Source: Ipomoea triloba
Lineage: Eukaryota > Streptophyta > Magnoliopsida > Solanales > Convolvulaceae
Direction of reading: 5' to 3'
NCBI RefSeq assembly: GCF_003576645.1
Contig: NC_044923.1
Coordinates: forward strand, 959,255-1,023,254
Length of the DNA stretch: 64,000 nucleotides
Part shown: positions 9,634 to 21,670 of the stretch, in pieces
How positions within the stretch are numbered: position 1 is the first letter of the stretch
Layout of the letters: each line of letters opens with the position of its first letter
The notes under the pieces: model-generated
What the model saw: only the letters and a program-made list of their open reading frames with translations
What the model was told of the DNA's origin: nothing
The model's database searches: none
Program-made: the position numbers and the translations under genes

Positions 9634-12127
9634 AAAAGAAAGCCAAAAATGTGAAGAAATCTTGGTTACCGAATAACGTTCAGATCCAGTTGGCACCACT
9701 CTATGCAATGTTGATCTGAAAATGATTTTCAAAGGTGCAAGAAAATTGAGGTTTTAGTCAATAAACATGAACAACTAGCAGCAAATATAACAATTTATCT
9801 CTTTAATGGGAAAGGGTAGAACTAGAAGCTGCCTTACTGAAACAGACAGTTTGTCCACCTCTCAGTCATATCTCCGATGTTAACAATGAAAGCCCTGTAG
9901 AACCAATTTGAGAAAATTTTGAGTGGTTATGAAAACTTCTCTAAATCCTAGGGACATGCAAAAACTTGTAGACAAACCATTTACAGCTCTTCAGATTAAA
10001 AACCTCCAAGTTAGAATGTATATATAGTAAAGGTAAGGAGCATATGTGACTTTACTAATGTCAATGAGAAGATTAAAGTTTATAGACTATAGACCAAATA
10101 ACATGAATATAGACACAAGTGGCTAGATCAGCTCCTATATATTGAGTCGCCATTAACATCAACTTTTGAAACCATTGATGGAATGATAAGCAACTACTAG
10201 ACCTACCCACTAAGATTAGGCACATCTTCCCATATCTGTGGTTGTCTAAATTTCTCCCTGCAAACCTGTTAAACTAATTTGTTTACTACCATGAATTGTT
10301 ATCTGTAAAAACAATACATTTGGATTTAAACTGAATTTTAATAAACCATACCTGCAACCCCGGCACTCCATCTGTCGCTAGAAGAGTAATCATTCCATAG
10401 TCTGAATGAGCTGAAGCACCATATATTACTTGATCTGGAGATTCCAATGGACTTGGCACGGCTGAAGAGAAAAACATTGTTTCCAATTTTCGTATTTAGT
10501 CCTAAACTTGAAATATATTACTGATAATGTTTTCATCCACATTTATCCAACCAAAAAGCGTATAAAGATCACTAATATATTCACTTTTCACAGTATAGAA
10601 CCCAAGAAATATATCACATTCCTATTCCTATGGTTTTGAAGTGCATCAACAGAACTGGTACCGGAGAAAGAGAGATGCAATAGTAATCACAGATGTTGGT
10701 ATAAATTAAACCTGGATAGTGTAACAGGCGGAGGAAACCATCTGGAGGATTAAATGCAACAGCTTTATCAAAGAAGTCTTCATCCAAGTTCAGTGCTAGG
10801 GCAATCAATGAAACTAGTTTCTTTCCAGCATTCCTGGGATACATCCCCAAAAAACCATTTTAAAAAGCAAAATAAACTACATAAATTGCCTCCCAGCATA
10901 GAGTTATTAACTACAGGGGAAAATATCTAGAACCACACTACAATATCAAGAAGAAGGTTAACATGTCAATGTTCCAACTGTTATTTATTGGTGCAATGAG
11001 TCAACTTTAAATGCCTAAATCATTACTAAAAAGAAAACATTATAGAAAGTTGAAATAAACAATACTGAGTAGCTCTTATATTGTTTTACGTTTTCGCAAC
11101 ATGCTATTCTATTTATCCCTCAAAAACTTTACATTTCCCTCTTTAAGTCTCCACAATTTCACTCTTCATGGATGAATAAATAAATAAAAGCAATTGAATC
11201 ATTAAGCAAATTTACATGAATTATGAGATGCTCATAACAATTAAGTAGGTTATTTTAACAATTCCCGGTGAAAATGATACTTACAACACTCTTTCATAGT
11301 AATCTTCCATTGTTGCTTTCCACGATGGCAGAACGCCTAGGATCCCATCACATCAAAACCAACCAAAAAAGCCATACAAATTCTCAGTGATTCAAAGGAT
11401 TTAGGATCTAAATTGCATTTGGAAGCACAAGGAACTGCACACAGAATGATATCATATCATTTCAAAAACTACCTTCAGAAGGCCACTGGTTCAAATCACT
11501 GTGTTCCAAGGCACCAATATGGAAGGTTTCCTTCAAGTCACCTGCACAACATACAACGAATGGAGCAGAGCAGAAATAAACTTGAAATTTCACAGATCTC
11601 TCTCCAGCACCATCACTTCTCACATGCAAATCAGAAATTCAGAATAGAGAACATGATTTCGTTCAGGAATTTCGTCGAAAACGACTGTAGAAGCTTCAAA
11701 CTAGCTAGCTAGCATACATTAAACACCAAAAACACTCGCCAATCAGTACATCGTGTTGAAACGGACCTTTGCAACTCGAAGAAGTATCCAGCTTCTCAGC
11801 ATAAAGAGGAGTGTAACCTCTGTTTTGCTTGCGATCAAGCTTCATCTTCTCTTCGATCGGCAGCGAGAAAAACCGCCTGCTCTGTTCGAAAACCTGCCGG
11901 AATAGGGTTTGTTCTACTCCGTGGTTTATCAGGTAGAAGAAACCGTAATCTATACATGCCTACACCAATTGTTCTCTGATGTTAGTCGTATCGCATGAAT
12001 ACTACTGTAAAATTACTCATTTGGATGATTGAAGAGCTAAAGAAGATACCCGGCGTATCTCACGAGCGGTGGCGGTGCGGTCCGGCGAACAAAGGTCGAT
12101 GACCGGAAGTTGAAGTGAGTTCGCCAT
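9274..12127 (-). CDS. 2-oxoglutarate/Fe(II)-dependent oxygenase, 3' end missing
   Basis: A non-heme iron dioxygenase of the plant soluble class (DIOX_N plus 2OG-FeII_Oxy), closest in my recollection to the hxnY-like/At1g35190 group; substrate unknown. I assembled ten exons in phase: 12,127-12,050; 11,959-11,767; 11,541-11,473; 11,336-11,285; 10,833-10,712; 10,461-10,352; 10,265-10,207; 9,894-9,838; 9,715-9,670; 9,353-9,274, about 288 codons. The start MANSLQLPVIDLCSPD is the usual N-terminal core strand. Iron ligands: His190 and Asp192 (HSDYGMITLL) and His251 (STLHRVV). The 2OG-binding Arg-x-Ser is Arg260-Tyr-Ser262. All splice sites I placed are GT-AG. The family normally continues about 30-40 residues after the cysteine-rich VECLESCC segment; that last exon is not visible and may be lost at the poly-C joins. 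Activity is therefore plausible but the gene is incomplete as assembled. Confidence 0.9.
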
Positions 12128-12808
12128 TTCTGACCACCGGAACTACAAAACAAAATGCGCGATTATATATTATGAATTAATATCATTTTGGTCCCACAAC
12201 TTTTGAGATCTTTTCACTTTAGTGCACAACTTTAAATGTTTTCAATTTTGGTGCCTAACTTTGTTATTTTTATTAATTTTAGTATTTCTGGCTAAATTGA
12301 CGGTAAAATGTTGCCAGATTTTATATTTTAGGAGCAAAATCATTATCCCAAAGAAAGATCTTTAATATCTAAACAAAAGAAAAATAATATTAAGAAAAAA
12401 AAGAATAAAGGTTTGTCCATTGTCTATAAATTTCATAAATCTCTGTATAGTTTTTGCATGTCTTCTCCATTATTTGCATCGATCAAACACCTATAAATAT
12501 GATTTTACAGTGATTTTGTTTAGATATTGAAGATACTTCCTTGGGGTTATAGATGTGAAATATGAAATGATTTGAGGGATGGGGTTATAGATGTGAAATG
12601 TATTATAAAGTAGGTAATAAGTGTGCTGACAAGCTTGTTAACAAGAAATAAGATTTCTTGAAAACCTTGTCAATAATTTTTGATGGACTTTATAAAATGA
12701 TGTGATTGTATAAATATCTAGCTCTTATGCATGTGGTTAGCCCTAAGGAAAGTCGACCTAAATGGTGATCTGGGCTCAAAACCTAGAGTCAAACAAGGCA
12801 CTTGAGAT
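12128..12808. other. Intergenic with dispersed repeat
   Basis: The stretch 12,183-12,360 (ttttggtcccacaac...) is a common plant dispersed repeat, related in wording to the MITE at 15,201. The remainder is AT-rich with no gene. It includes the promoter side of the oxygenase gene, where I see no clear TATA box. Confidence 0.5.
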
Positions 12809-13341
12809 CATGGTTATCAAAACGTCGCCTAGGCGTCTGGGTGATCGAGAATGACCGGCCTAATTTGCTTGCCTTGCTTAAAACAAAACGATCGGTGAAG
12901 TCGTCTGAAACCACCGCACGCACCAGCGCGTGACGACGGAGTAGCTCGAAGATGGTGGCGCGTGATGACAAGTGAGCTCTCCGATGGCAACCGGACTTCT
13001 TACCGTGATGTCGTCGCTGCTCCCTAAACCTTGGCCATGCATTAACTTTTACTCCGTACTTCATAGGCTTCGATACCATGTTAAAGGTTGAAAACTCACA
13101 AAAGGCAATGTTTATTCTATATTTTCTATACATATCTAGTCTTATGATATTTTTCTATTATATATATATATATGCATAGAAAGAAGTCTTAAACTTTTGA
13201 ACTGCTCAATACAATACAAGTCCTAAGAATATTAATATGACATTTGATATTTAATATTAATTGAATGAGAATATATATATATTACTAGTCGACTAGGCGG
13301 TCAACGGCATCTCGCCTAGAAATTCCGCCTTGATAATCATG
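12809..13341. mobile_element. hAT-like MITE, 533 bp, 8-bp target duplication
   Basis: Ends catggttatcaa and, on the other strand, catgattatcaa. The 8-mer cttgagat flanks it at 12,801-12,808 and 13,342-13,349. The arms contain cgcctaggcgtc and its inverse cgactaggcgg, and a short TA run lies at 13,161-13,174. The minus-strand ORF inside it is not supported as a gene. Confidence 0.8.
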
Positions 13342-13841
13342 CTTGAGATCATTTGAGCTCGAGCTCATAGACCACAATTCAGCAAAGACAGTCCATAAAA
13401 GTCGCAATAGGCCTAGTTAGCTATCTAGCGTTTTGCATGGCTTGTTAATAATTATGTTAGTGATGTATAAATAGCTCGCAATTTGTAATGACCAAACAAC
13501 ACATATTGTATTTGACACTCATAAACAATACATTTGATGTGTTACATTTCATACAATACATGTGATAATACTATCGGGATGATAATAAACTTAAAAACTT
13601 AAGTAATCCATTAATATATCACATTTATTTATTTATTCATTCATCTCGATATACATAATTAAGACTCAAAATTAACACTAAATATTGCAGTTATAGATGG
13701 CGCCAAAAGGTTGAAATATAAACGCAAAGGAGGAACGGCTAATTAACGGCTACAAGGGAGTTAGGGAGGGAGGTTAACCAATTCGTTAACATTCTGTTCC
13801 CAGATGCCGTTCCAGCTTCACGGCGTTAATTTAACCGCCGC

Positions 13842-14822
13842 TCACGGCTTCTCGTTCTTCACCACCTCCGCCTCTCGCCGTTGCTTCATTATCCCACCGT
13901 CCATGGCGGCCTGCGTCGCCATCTGAAGCTTGTGCTTCGCGGCTTCGGAAGGAAAGTTCAGGATCGCTTTCCGTCCTCGCAGTCTGAACGCCGCCCGATC
14001 GTAGGCTTTCGCAGCGTCGATTGCGGTGTCGAACGTGCCGAGCCAAATTCTACTCCCGCGCCGCTTTGGATCTCGGATCTCCGCCGCGAACTTCCCCCAC
14101 GGCCGCCGTCTGACGCCTCTGTAGTGCCTCCTCTCGCTCTTCTCGCGCACCGGACTCGAGCTTCCGAACACGATCCATTCGAATTTCTTCTTCGCAGGTA
14201 CGTCTATACTCATCGACGGCTTTCTCTCTTTACACAAACTAGCTTGAAATTTTGAATCTCGTGCTTCAAAACTAGCTTGAAAATTTGAATCTCGTGCTTC
14301 AAGACTAGCTTGAAAATTTGAATTTCGTGCTTCAAAACTAGCTTGAAAATTTGAATTTCGTGTTTCCGGTGAAGTAAGGTCAATAATCTGGTTGCAATTA
14401 GTCGCTTCAAATTTGGTATCACTGTGCTCGAAACTCATACACGGAGAGCTCGAAATTGAGGATTGTGATTCCGGACGAAGAATATCAATATCACCGTCAA
14501 TTTGCTCAAAACTTAGTGAACTGAAGCTGGAAACCGATGAAATCGGCTCCAGTTCTAGCAAATTCCCCTCAAAATCGAAGTAATCAGTAGGAAAATCAAA
14601 GGAAATATCGTCGATATTTCCATAGATGAAGTGATCAGAGATATTAGTGAGTGGAGAGCTGTAATAAGACTCTGATTGCGAGCTTGAAACTTCTGTTCCT
14701 GAGCTGTTAGCGCTGCAGCTATTGCTCAGCTCATTAACAAGATTGCATCCCCTCTGAGTGAATTCTCCCAGAAGGTGATTCCTGATTCGTTCTAGAGTTA
14801 AAACTTCATCGAGGGTAGCCAT
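13842..14822 (-). CDS. AP2/ERF transcription factor, ERF group IX (ERF5/ERF105-like), 326 aa
   Basis: Nuclear DNA-binding protein of the ethylene response factor family, expected to bind GCC-box promoters in stress and defence responses. A single AP2 domain lies at about residues 233-291 ([20 protein letters not shown] ... [16 protein letters not shown] ... ILNFP), with the ERF-type Ala and Asp in the AAEIRDP stretch. The N-terminus ([14 protein letters not shown]) and the [13 protein letters not shown] segment just before the domain resemble the ERF5/ERF6/ERF105 subgroup. The middle is Ser- and Asp/Glu-rich, as in activators. Intronless, as is usual for the group. Unusual: residues 153-196 are four tandem copies of an 11-residue unit. 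A minus-strand TATA-type motif (14,947-14,954) lies 125 bases before the ATG. Confidence 0.93.
   Translation of the reverse strand: MATLDEVLTLERIRNHLLGEFTQRGCNLVNELSNSCSANSSGTEVSSSQSESYYSSPLTNISDHFIYGNIDDISFDFPTDYFDFEGNLLELEPISSVSSFSSLSFEQIDGDIDILRPESQSSISSSPCMSFEHSDTKFEATNCNQIIDLTSPETRNSNFQASFEARNSNFQASLEARDSNFQASFEARDSKFQASLCKERKPSMSIDVPAKKKFEWIVFGSSSPVREKSERRHYRGVRRRPWGKFAAEIRDPKRRGSRIWLGTFDTAIDAAKAYDRAAFRLRGRKAILNFPSEAAKHKLQMATQAAMDGGIMKQRREAEVVKNEKP
14235..14366 (-). repeat. Intragenic 33-bp minisatellite, 4 copies, in frame
   Basis: Encodes [33 protein letters not shown] and [11 protein letters not shown] back to back. The 33-bp unit keeps the reading frame, so copy-number change would lengthen or shorten the linker between the acidic region and the AP2 domain without frameshift. 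Confidence 0.95.
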
Positions 14823-14946
14823 GAATGTGCAGTGAAGCTATAGTGTGTGATATTATAATGGAGATTTCGCAGTTCTGGGCTATATCTGTGATGAAGGTGA
14901 AGGTGATAAGGGTTGATGGGAGTGAGGAGAGTGGAGTTTACATGCA

Positions 14947-14954
14947 TTTATAAA
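14947..14954 (-). promoter_or_regulatory. TATA box candidate of the ERF gene
   Basis: TTTATAAA on the minus strand, 125 bases before the start codon at 14,822, a reasonable distance for a leader of about 90 bases. Confidence 0.5.
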
Positions 14955-15200
14955 GGGAATATAATGTTAGATCAAAGGAAGAAATTGTCAAAAAGGTTTG
15001 CATTATTGGCAGCTTCTTGAAGGCTGACCTTATCAAGTGAATGTTCCTTTTTGTTTAGAGCAAGTTTCAGTCAACCATTTGTATGACTTTGTAAAATTTT
15101 GATATGATGATTTAGTCTTCTTTTAAACAGAACTCTTGGGAGATTTCTTTTTAATTAGCCAAATATTTGAAGCTGGAGTATGTTGGAACTAATAAGTTTT

Positions 15201-15458
15201 GAGTTAATATCCGATTTGATCCATTATGGGCTACCAGGATTTCACCATTTTGGTTCTCGACTTCCAAACTTGTTCAATTTTATTCCCAACTATATAATTG
15301 ATAACCAAAATGGTCTTAATCATGGCTATTTTAGTTTGGACAAATGACTATTTTAAATAAAAAATTATATAACTGGGAATGAAATTGAGCAAGTTTGAAA
15401 GTCGATGACCAAACTGGTGAAATCCTAATAGTAGTGGGACTAAATCAGGTATTAACTC
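15201..15458. mobile_element. Palindromic MITE, 258 bp, 10-bp target duplication (Mutator-like)
   Basis: About 100 bases at each end are inverted copies of each other (left gagttaatatccgatttg; right on the other strand gagttaatacctgattta). The identical 10-mer aataagtttt flanks it at 15,191-15,200 and 15,459-15,468. Long inverted repeats with a 9-10-bp duplication fit Mutator-like elements. The transcript could fold into a long hairpin. Confidence 0.85.
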
Positions 15459-16054
15459 AATAAGTTTTGGTATATATATTCAGTTATTTGAGTTTGAATA
15501 AATTATTCTATATTTTTAAGTCATTCAGTCACATTTAGGCTATTAGTTATTTGAATTGGTCCTTTACTGAATGAATTACTTTCTACCATTTAGTAGCCTT
15601 GAGATTATCCAAACTCTCAGTTGAGATTACTAAGAGATCAAAGAGGTCGTTATCACAAGTCTAAGGATGTTTCTTATAATTTGCCACTGATTTTCGCTTC
15701 AAGATCACACATATCTATTAGCTATCATAATCCACATGTTTAGCTTGTATTTGTTTAGATGTAACTTGTTAATTAGGTTCTCTTGATATGTATAAATATT
15801 TTCTCTTTGTATTGAGTTAGGGGTCATATTTGCAAGGAAATCTTAGTAGAATTGGTTACACAATTTGCTTGTTAACAATTAGGTTTCAAGTGACCTATTA
15901 TCTTTCTTGATTTGAGTTGGTCAATTTAAGTTAGTTTAGGTCAAATTTTACCTAGAATGTAGTTTCACTGCAATTTTTCTCATAAATCAAAGGGATCACA
16001 CTTTCATTGCATGCACTTAATATAATTTAGCTCACGAATAACCCCAAGTGGCGC

Positions 16055-16244
16055 GACCTACTTTTTTCTTCATAGGCGCCAGCCTTCGGTTTAGGCACCC
16101 CTATGCGATATTCCTCATCGGCGCCAGCCTAGTGCCTAATTCGGTCGACTCCGCTGTCTAGTGCCTAATTCGACTGAGTTAACTCGTCCATTTCGATTGA
16201 GTTAACTGAGTTAATCTGGTCGTCTTGGTCTTGCTAATTTTTTC

Positions 16245-16298
<54 letters not shown>

Positions 16299-16426
16299 AT
16301 GACATATATACACCCACACACATGCACTGTTTTTTTGTTAATTAGCCGCATAAGGACCTACCTAGACCGTCTAGGCGCTAGGCGCTTCTTTACTGTCCAA
16401 CTAGCGTTAGCGCTTACTGCAACCAT
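16055..16426. mobile_element. hAT-like MITE with (TA)n core, related to 12,809-13,341
   Basis: The right end reads, on the other strand, catggttgcagtaagcgc, matching the catggttatc-type terminus. Internal arms carry ggcgccagcc and ctaggcgctaggcgc; a TA microsatellite spans 16,246-16,293. The left end is not clear and no target duplication was identified. Confidence 0.6.
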
Positions 16427-18421
16427 GCTAAAATCACTTAGATATACAAACACTGACAATATTTATCCATTATCACCAAAAACGCGGTGGGTTTAAAAAT
16501 ATACGTATGTCTGCATTATATTCTTGTACGTTTGCATTCACATGCACAGATTGTAGTTTAATATTGACTTCAAAAAGTGAAAATCTGGTTTCTTGTGGTC
16601 TGTCTTGTTGTGTTTTTATTAGTTTAATACACAGAGTTGATGGATTTATGGAATGTTTTAAGGGAATGGGAAGACAAACAGAAAGAGACCAGCAATAAGC
16701 TCCATTTGCTTCAGTACAAATTAAAACATTCGAATTTTGCTGATTTTGTGAATCTAATTTTTTTGACCTTATGGCCACCTTTAATTTTCCCCATTCTATG
16801 CACGCAACTACTGTGTTGTCTCTTCCCAGATTTGAACATTTCAACTTAGGACTAGCTCAAATACTGCTTTTGGACTATTGTCTGTGATACTTCTGCTACT
16901 CTCAGTCTTGTGTGGGTCTGTTTTGGAATCTTATAAAGTTATTTTAAACATGGTAAATACTTAGAAAATGCTCAGTAATATAATATTTTGTCTCAAATAT
17001 TACTATAAATTATGTACCATATTTTTATTTACGGAAAATCCTGCACTCGCTACTTCAAGATGTGCTTTTGAAGAAACCTAGCTACCTTGTGGCCCTAGCC
17101 GGCGAAAGACCTTAGTTGGGTATTATATACTCTGTAACAATATTATATCTCAGGAATGACAACCGAGTCAAGTATCTGATCTTATTATAAGTGCCAAACA
17201 TTTTTCAGTCTAGAGAATTTAAGCCCCACCACTGGAATTCAAATCTATGATCATAATCGGAATGTTATCACACTACAAGGTTGTTGGCATTTGTATTTAT
17301 TAGTTATGTGTGAATTGTCTAACTTCACCACATATGAAGCCATATCATTCAAGATATTTCTCATTTCAAATATATGGCATTTTTGGTCGTTTATTCCTTT
17401 TTGAAAAACAGAATTACGATGTCAAAAGACGTGTCTAAGATAAATAGAAACGAATAGTGATATTTTTATTTTATTTTTTTGAAAAAAAAAACGAATAGTG
17501 ATATCTTAGTAAATAAAATTTATTTATAGAAATACTACTACCTCTTTTATTTATAATATAATTGCCACGATTCTTTTTATTGCATAAAATTCCCCATATA
17601 TCATTCTTATTATTATTATTATTATATTTCACTCATACTTATCCTCTTTAATTTGAAATACCATTTTTATTTACTAGTTTTCATTTGACAAAGCCAACAT
17701 ATATCATGATATATGATAATTTTTGCTTTACTCATTCTTCCCAAACCATTATCTTCATTATTTCCACAAAAGTTGCCATCCCTATTTGAATATATAGGTT
17801 TTGGATAAAGTTCGTCTTGTGACTTCATTCGATAAATGATCACACACACACAAGCTAGCATAGGTTGTCTATAATTTACCAACTCGAACCAAGAGTCAAT
17901 AAACATCTCCCATATACAATTAAAATTTGTGATTATCAAACCAATTGCCTAACTAACTATATTACTTACTTTGCCCGCAATTATATTATTTACTTATTAC
18001 TATTTCACATTGCCGTGTAATGCACGACTTGGGCATTAATTATTAGAAATTAAGTCTTTTCGTGACCACAGGTCAATTCTTGCATAACCCACTCCCCCAT
18101 TTAAACAAATAAATTTTCAATGTAGCAAGAATGATTCCAAAACCGTCTTAAAACATTATTAATTATAAGTAGGTAGGTCAGTCCAAAAGCTTTGCTGAGT
18201 CGTCATTGTTTTATGTTTGAGGAACAACGTCAATTCGAATATGAATTAGAAACTAATATAGAAGTGGCCATATATGGCCCGTGTAATTGTAATGCGACGT
18301 GAGTGGCTATTGGAATATTCAATTTGAGAATGTTTTGATGTGTTGGGGATATGGGTTAGAGCTCAAGGAAGCCAAGGGCCTAGTAAGGAAGGGTCCGGCA
18401 AGAGAAGGTCTCGGTGGTCAC
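16427..18421. other. Intergenic, AT-rich
   Basis: No gene recognised. 17,080-17,110 contains the start of a dispersed repeat (ccctagccggcgaaag) seen many times in this window. The last bases before 18,422 carry the target duplication of the M1 element. Confidence 0.5.
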
Positions 18422-18933
18422 GGCAAATTATACTGTGCACCACGTATCTAAACGACGTCGTTTTGAGCATTGTAAACTAATCGTCCATTTTTTTGGAAAT
18501 CATGTTTCCCGTTTCGGCCGGTTTCTGTATTTATGTTAATATTCTGTGTATTCCAGACAATCATTCTGTGTATTCTAGGCAACCGTTCTGTGTATTCATG
18601 TTAGTAACACATGTTGTAATGTGTTTGTGCATTCGAATGCTTAGGAGGATGAGTTCTGTGTATTTTGTCTCAATATTCTGTGTATTCATGTTATTAACAC
18701 AGGTTGTGATGTGTTTGTGCATTCGAATGTTAGGAGGATAAGTTATGTGTATTTTGTGTCAATATTCTGTGTATTCTGGGCAAACATTCTGTGTATTCTA
18801 GGCAAACGTTCTGTGTATTATAGATAATGATTATGTGTATTATAGATAATGAATTCGCTTGAGCCATTCGCGTCCGCGTCCACTAACACCAAAACGACGT
18901 CGTTTTACGTGCGTGGTGCAGGATATAACGATT
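18422..18933. mobile_element. Mutator-like MITE M1, 512 bp, perfect 9-bp target duplication
   Basis: Begins ggcaaattatactgtgcacc and ends (other strand) aatcgttatatcctgcacc. The 9-mer ggtggtcac flanks it exactly at 18,413-18,421 and 18,934-18,942. The interior is degenerate ttctgtgtatt repeats, the reverse orientation of the copy at 5,757. The plus-strand ORF within it (18,493-18,741) is a translation of the repeat. Confidence 0.9.
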
Positions 18934-18942
18934 GGTGGTCAC

Positions 18943-21133
18943 GATTAGGAGTGTCAATGCGGACCGACCTGCTCCACTACGGGTTTTTTCACAGACCTTT
19001 GCAGGCTGGCCGACGAAGTTCGTGGCTAAGAAGAATGCAATCCTAACTTGCCCTGTGCGGGCCCGTAGGCCTAATTTCAAAAATAAAATTATATTATTAT
19101 TTTATATTCAAATAATTATGCATTCAGGTTTATTAGCTTATCATTTCAAGATTCATAATTTAAATTTAAAAAAAAAAAAAAAAAAAACTATGAATTGGGT
19201 TGGGAGGAATGATCCAAGTTAGGGAATAGTGATGGGCTTGAACTGGGTTTAGGCCCACAACAAAATCGAAGTAGGCCCATAAATGCTTATAGTTATAGCC
19301 CTTAGAAGATGTCCATTTAACCCTTACCTTGAATCAAGCCCCGTAAACATTCTATTCTATATTCATCAGGTTTACTGAAAGGCTCAAAAACTTTCAACGT
19401 TTCTTTCGACTATGCTTGTTTTTCTCAATTTCTTGGAGGAGCCATGTGCCCACATCTCGACCCACTCAATAAGCTCGACTTGAGTGCAGACCTCGAAGAT
19501 AACTGCATGTTGGAGCGTAATAACGTGAAGTACTAATTGAAGTAACAACACTTGTCATTTTATATAATCCACTTCTTTTTGTCATTTTACACAATCCACT
19601 TTGTTTCGCTCTATTACGCTCTAACACATGTCATTGATCTTCTAGAAACATGTGATATATATACAACTTATTATACAGAAACAAACACATATACATAATA
19701 TCAGTAGCCTAGTAGGCAAGCAAGTGGAATAGTGGATAAACATAATTTGCATGTGAAAAATGGGCAGTAACGTAACCCACTCGCTTGCCTACTTGCATTT
19801 TTGTTGTTTATTACATTCAAATTTTTGAAAACAATTAAATGAAGTTTTGAACTTTTTTTTTGGGCAAAATGCAATGGGACGACTCTCAACATCATTATAA
19901 ACTCAATGGCGTGGTTGATTTTAATATGTGTGGCAGCCACAACTGTACAACTTCAGTTGTTGACATTGATGAATTTTTTTTAAATTTGTAAATAAAAAGA
20001 AAAAATAATATTGAATAAAACATCACTATAATTTACATAAAAAATTATAGTCAAGCTATTTAAATGTATACTTTGAATAAAGTCCGCTTTAATCGATCAA
20101 CAAAGAATCATAAATAAGTAAACCCCCTAATTTACTAGTTGAACACTTGAACAGTTCAAATCAAGAAGATAATAGGTCACTCGCAACTCTCATAATATAG
20201 ACTAAATGAAAATTTATGTTAACATATATATAAGAGATCCGACTACATTATAAGAAAATATAAAATTGTATGGAACAAAGAAAATAAATCATTTTTGGAA
20301 AGTGACAAGAAATATGCGATGACTGTTATCCATAAGCTATCTAGAAACTATCGTTTAGTGATGAAACGTTTTAAGGGTAGAACCAATGAACCAACCCGTG
20401 GGGTAGCCATCGAAGGTGACTCTATTTGGCTTTTGGTTTCGCAGCATGCAGCCATGCATGCATTTTCATATATTTGTATGATTGAAGCGATTCCAACTGA
20501 ATTATTGGATTAACTAATTTTGTATTTTGATGGTTGCATATTAAAATTTTAAGTCGATTCTCTATGAGAGTTGTTTATTCGTTTTTAAAATAATTAACAT
20601 TTTAGTCTGGGTCTTTAATTTACGGGAAAGTTCACGATGATTATTTGGATGTGTGTTTTCGATGAAGCATGCAATTGTAACTCTAGCAAATAAAAATCAC
20701 AATGAGGTAAATCGGAGTCAAATTGTTGGTTATAAGATGAGTTATTGGTTTATGGGAAACTTCATAGCAAGTTTTCGAACATATATATGTTTTCGGTGAA
20801 ACTTGCATGGTAACTCTAGCCGGTAACCCTAGCCGGTAAGGACCACCACAATGAAATAACCAAACTAAGTTGTCTTGACTCAAACCAAAAAAGACCAATA
20901 GATAGCTCCCGGCCTCCAAGAGTCGAATTGTTGGTTAGAAGGCGAGTTAGTACTGCAAAGTTTTAAGTTCGATTCCTTATGAGAATATATAGCTGATTGG
21001 TTTCTTGATTTGAGTTAGACTTTGGTATTGGAAAAAAAAAAAGGATTTTCAACTGTGTGTTTGATTTATGAAAAAATTTGTAGCCCCTATCTAAAAATGC
21101 ATTCTAGTTGAATTTTGCCTTAGCTATGGGCCT
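18943..21133. other. Intergenic; hAT-like end and dispersed repeats
   Basis: At 18,946 the sequence ttaggagtgtcaatgcgg resembles a hAT terminus of the aggggtgtcaat type, followed by GC-richer DNA to about 19,070; the other end was not found. 20,690-20,990 holds two partial copies of the dispersed repeat with ctagccggtaaggacc. The ORF at 20,295-20,513 matches nothing I know. Confidence 0.45.
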
Positions 21134-21419
21134 AGGCAATTTATATCATCATGTTCCAATATACAGAATTTGACTTTATAAAGTACAGGTTCATAATGCA
21201 CATAATACACATACACCTTATGAAATTGAAATTCATAATGTACAGATGAAGACACATAAATTCATAACATAATGCACATGCCCTATATGTACTTATTTTA
21301 AAATATCGTGTTTATGTATATTATGAACTTGAATTCTATATCTATGAAGTCAAATTCTGTATATTATATCAGGATTCATAGTGTATGTGGACCCTGGTCC
21401 ACGATATCATGATTGATGC
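21134..21419. mobile_element. MITE related to the M1 group, upstream of the second ERF
   Basis: Starts ggcaatttatatcatcatg and ends (other strand) ggcatcaatcatgatatcg. The interior consists of inverted blocks such as gaatttgactttata and gaagtcaaattctg. It carries the tggaccctggtccacg type of subterminal motif shared with the element at 24,149. Boundaries are approximate. Confidence 0.5.
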
Positions 21420-21619
21420 CGCTATACAAAGAACCTGATTAAGTAAATCATTCTACTGTTGCCTAGCCTCAAATCAATAATATTAATAAATAACTCCTTC
21501 CAGAAGCAGTATAAGTAACTACTAAGCAAATTGTTTGATTAATGTGGTTTGAACTTCCCATTATCAACTTCGTCTTGTAGGAAAACATGCATGAACCTTA
21601 GCTTTGATCTGAAAACCCC

Positions 21620-21627
21620 TATATATA
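21620..21627 (+). promoter_or_regulatory. TATA box candidate of the second ERF
   Basis: TATATATA in the context cccctatatataccc, 44 bases before the ATG at 21,671. Confidence 0.6.
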
Positions 21628-21670
21628 CCCCTCCACCCATAAGGCCCATAAACATCAATAGTACTCAGAT

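Noticed and set aside
12789..13133. 114-codon minus-strand ORF
   Set aside because: Lies inside the hAT-like MITE at 12,809-13,341; no transposase or other domain.
20295..20513. 72-codon ORF (MESDKKYAMTVIHKLSRNYR...)
   Set aside because: No recognised domain, promoter or splice context; AT-rich intergenic DNA with similar chance ORFs nearby.
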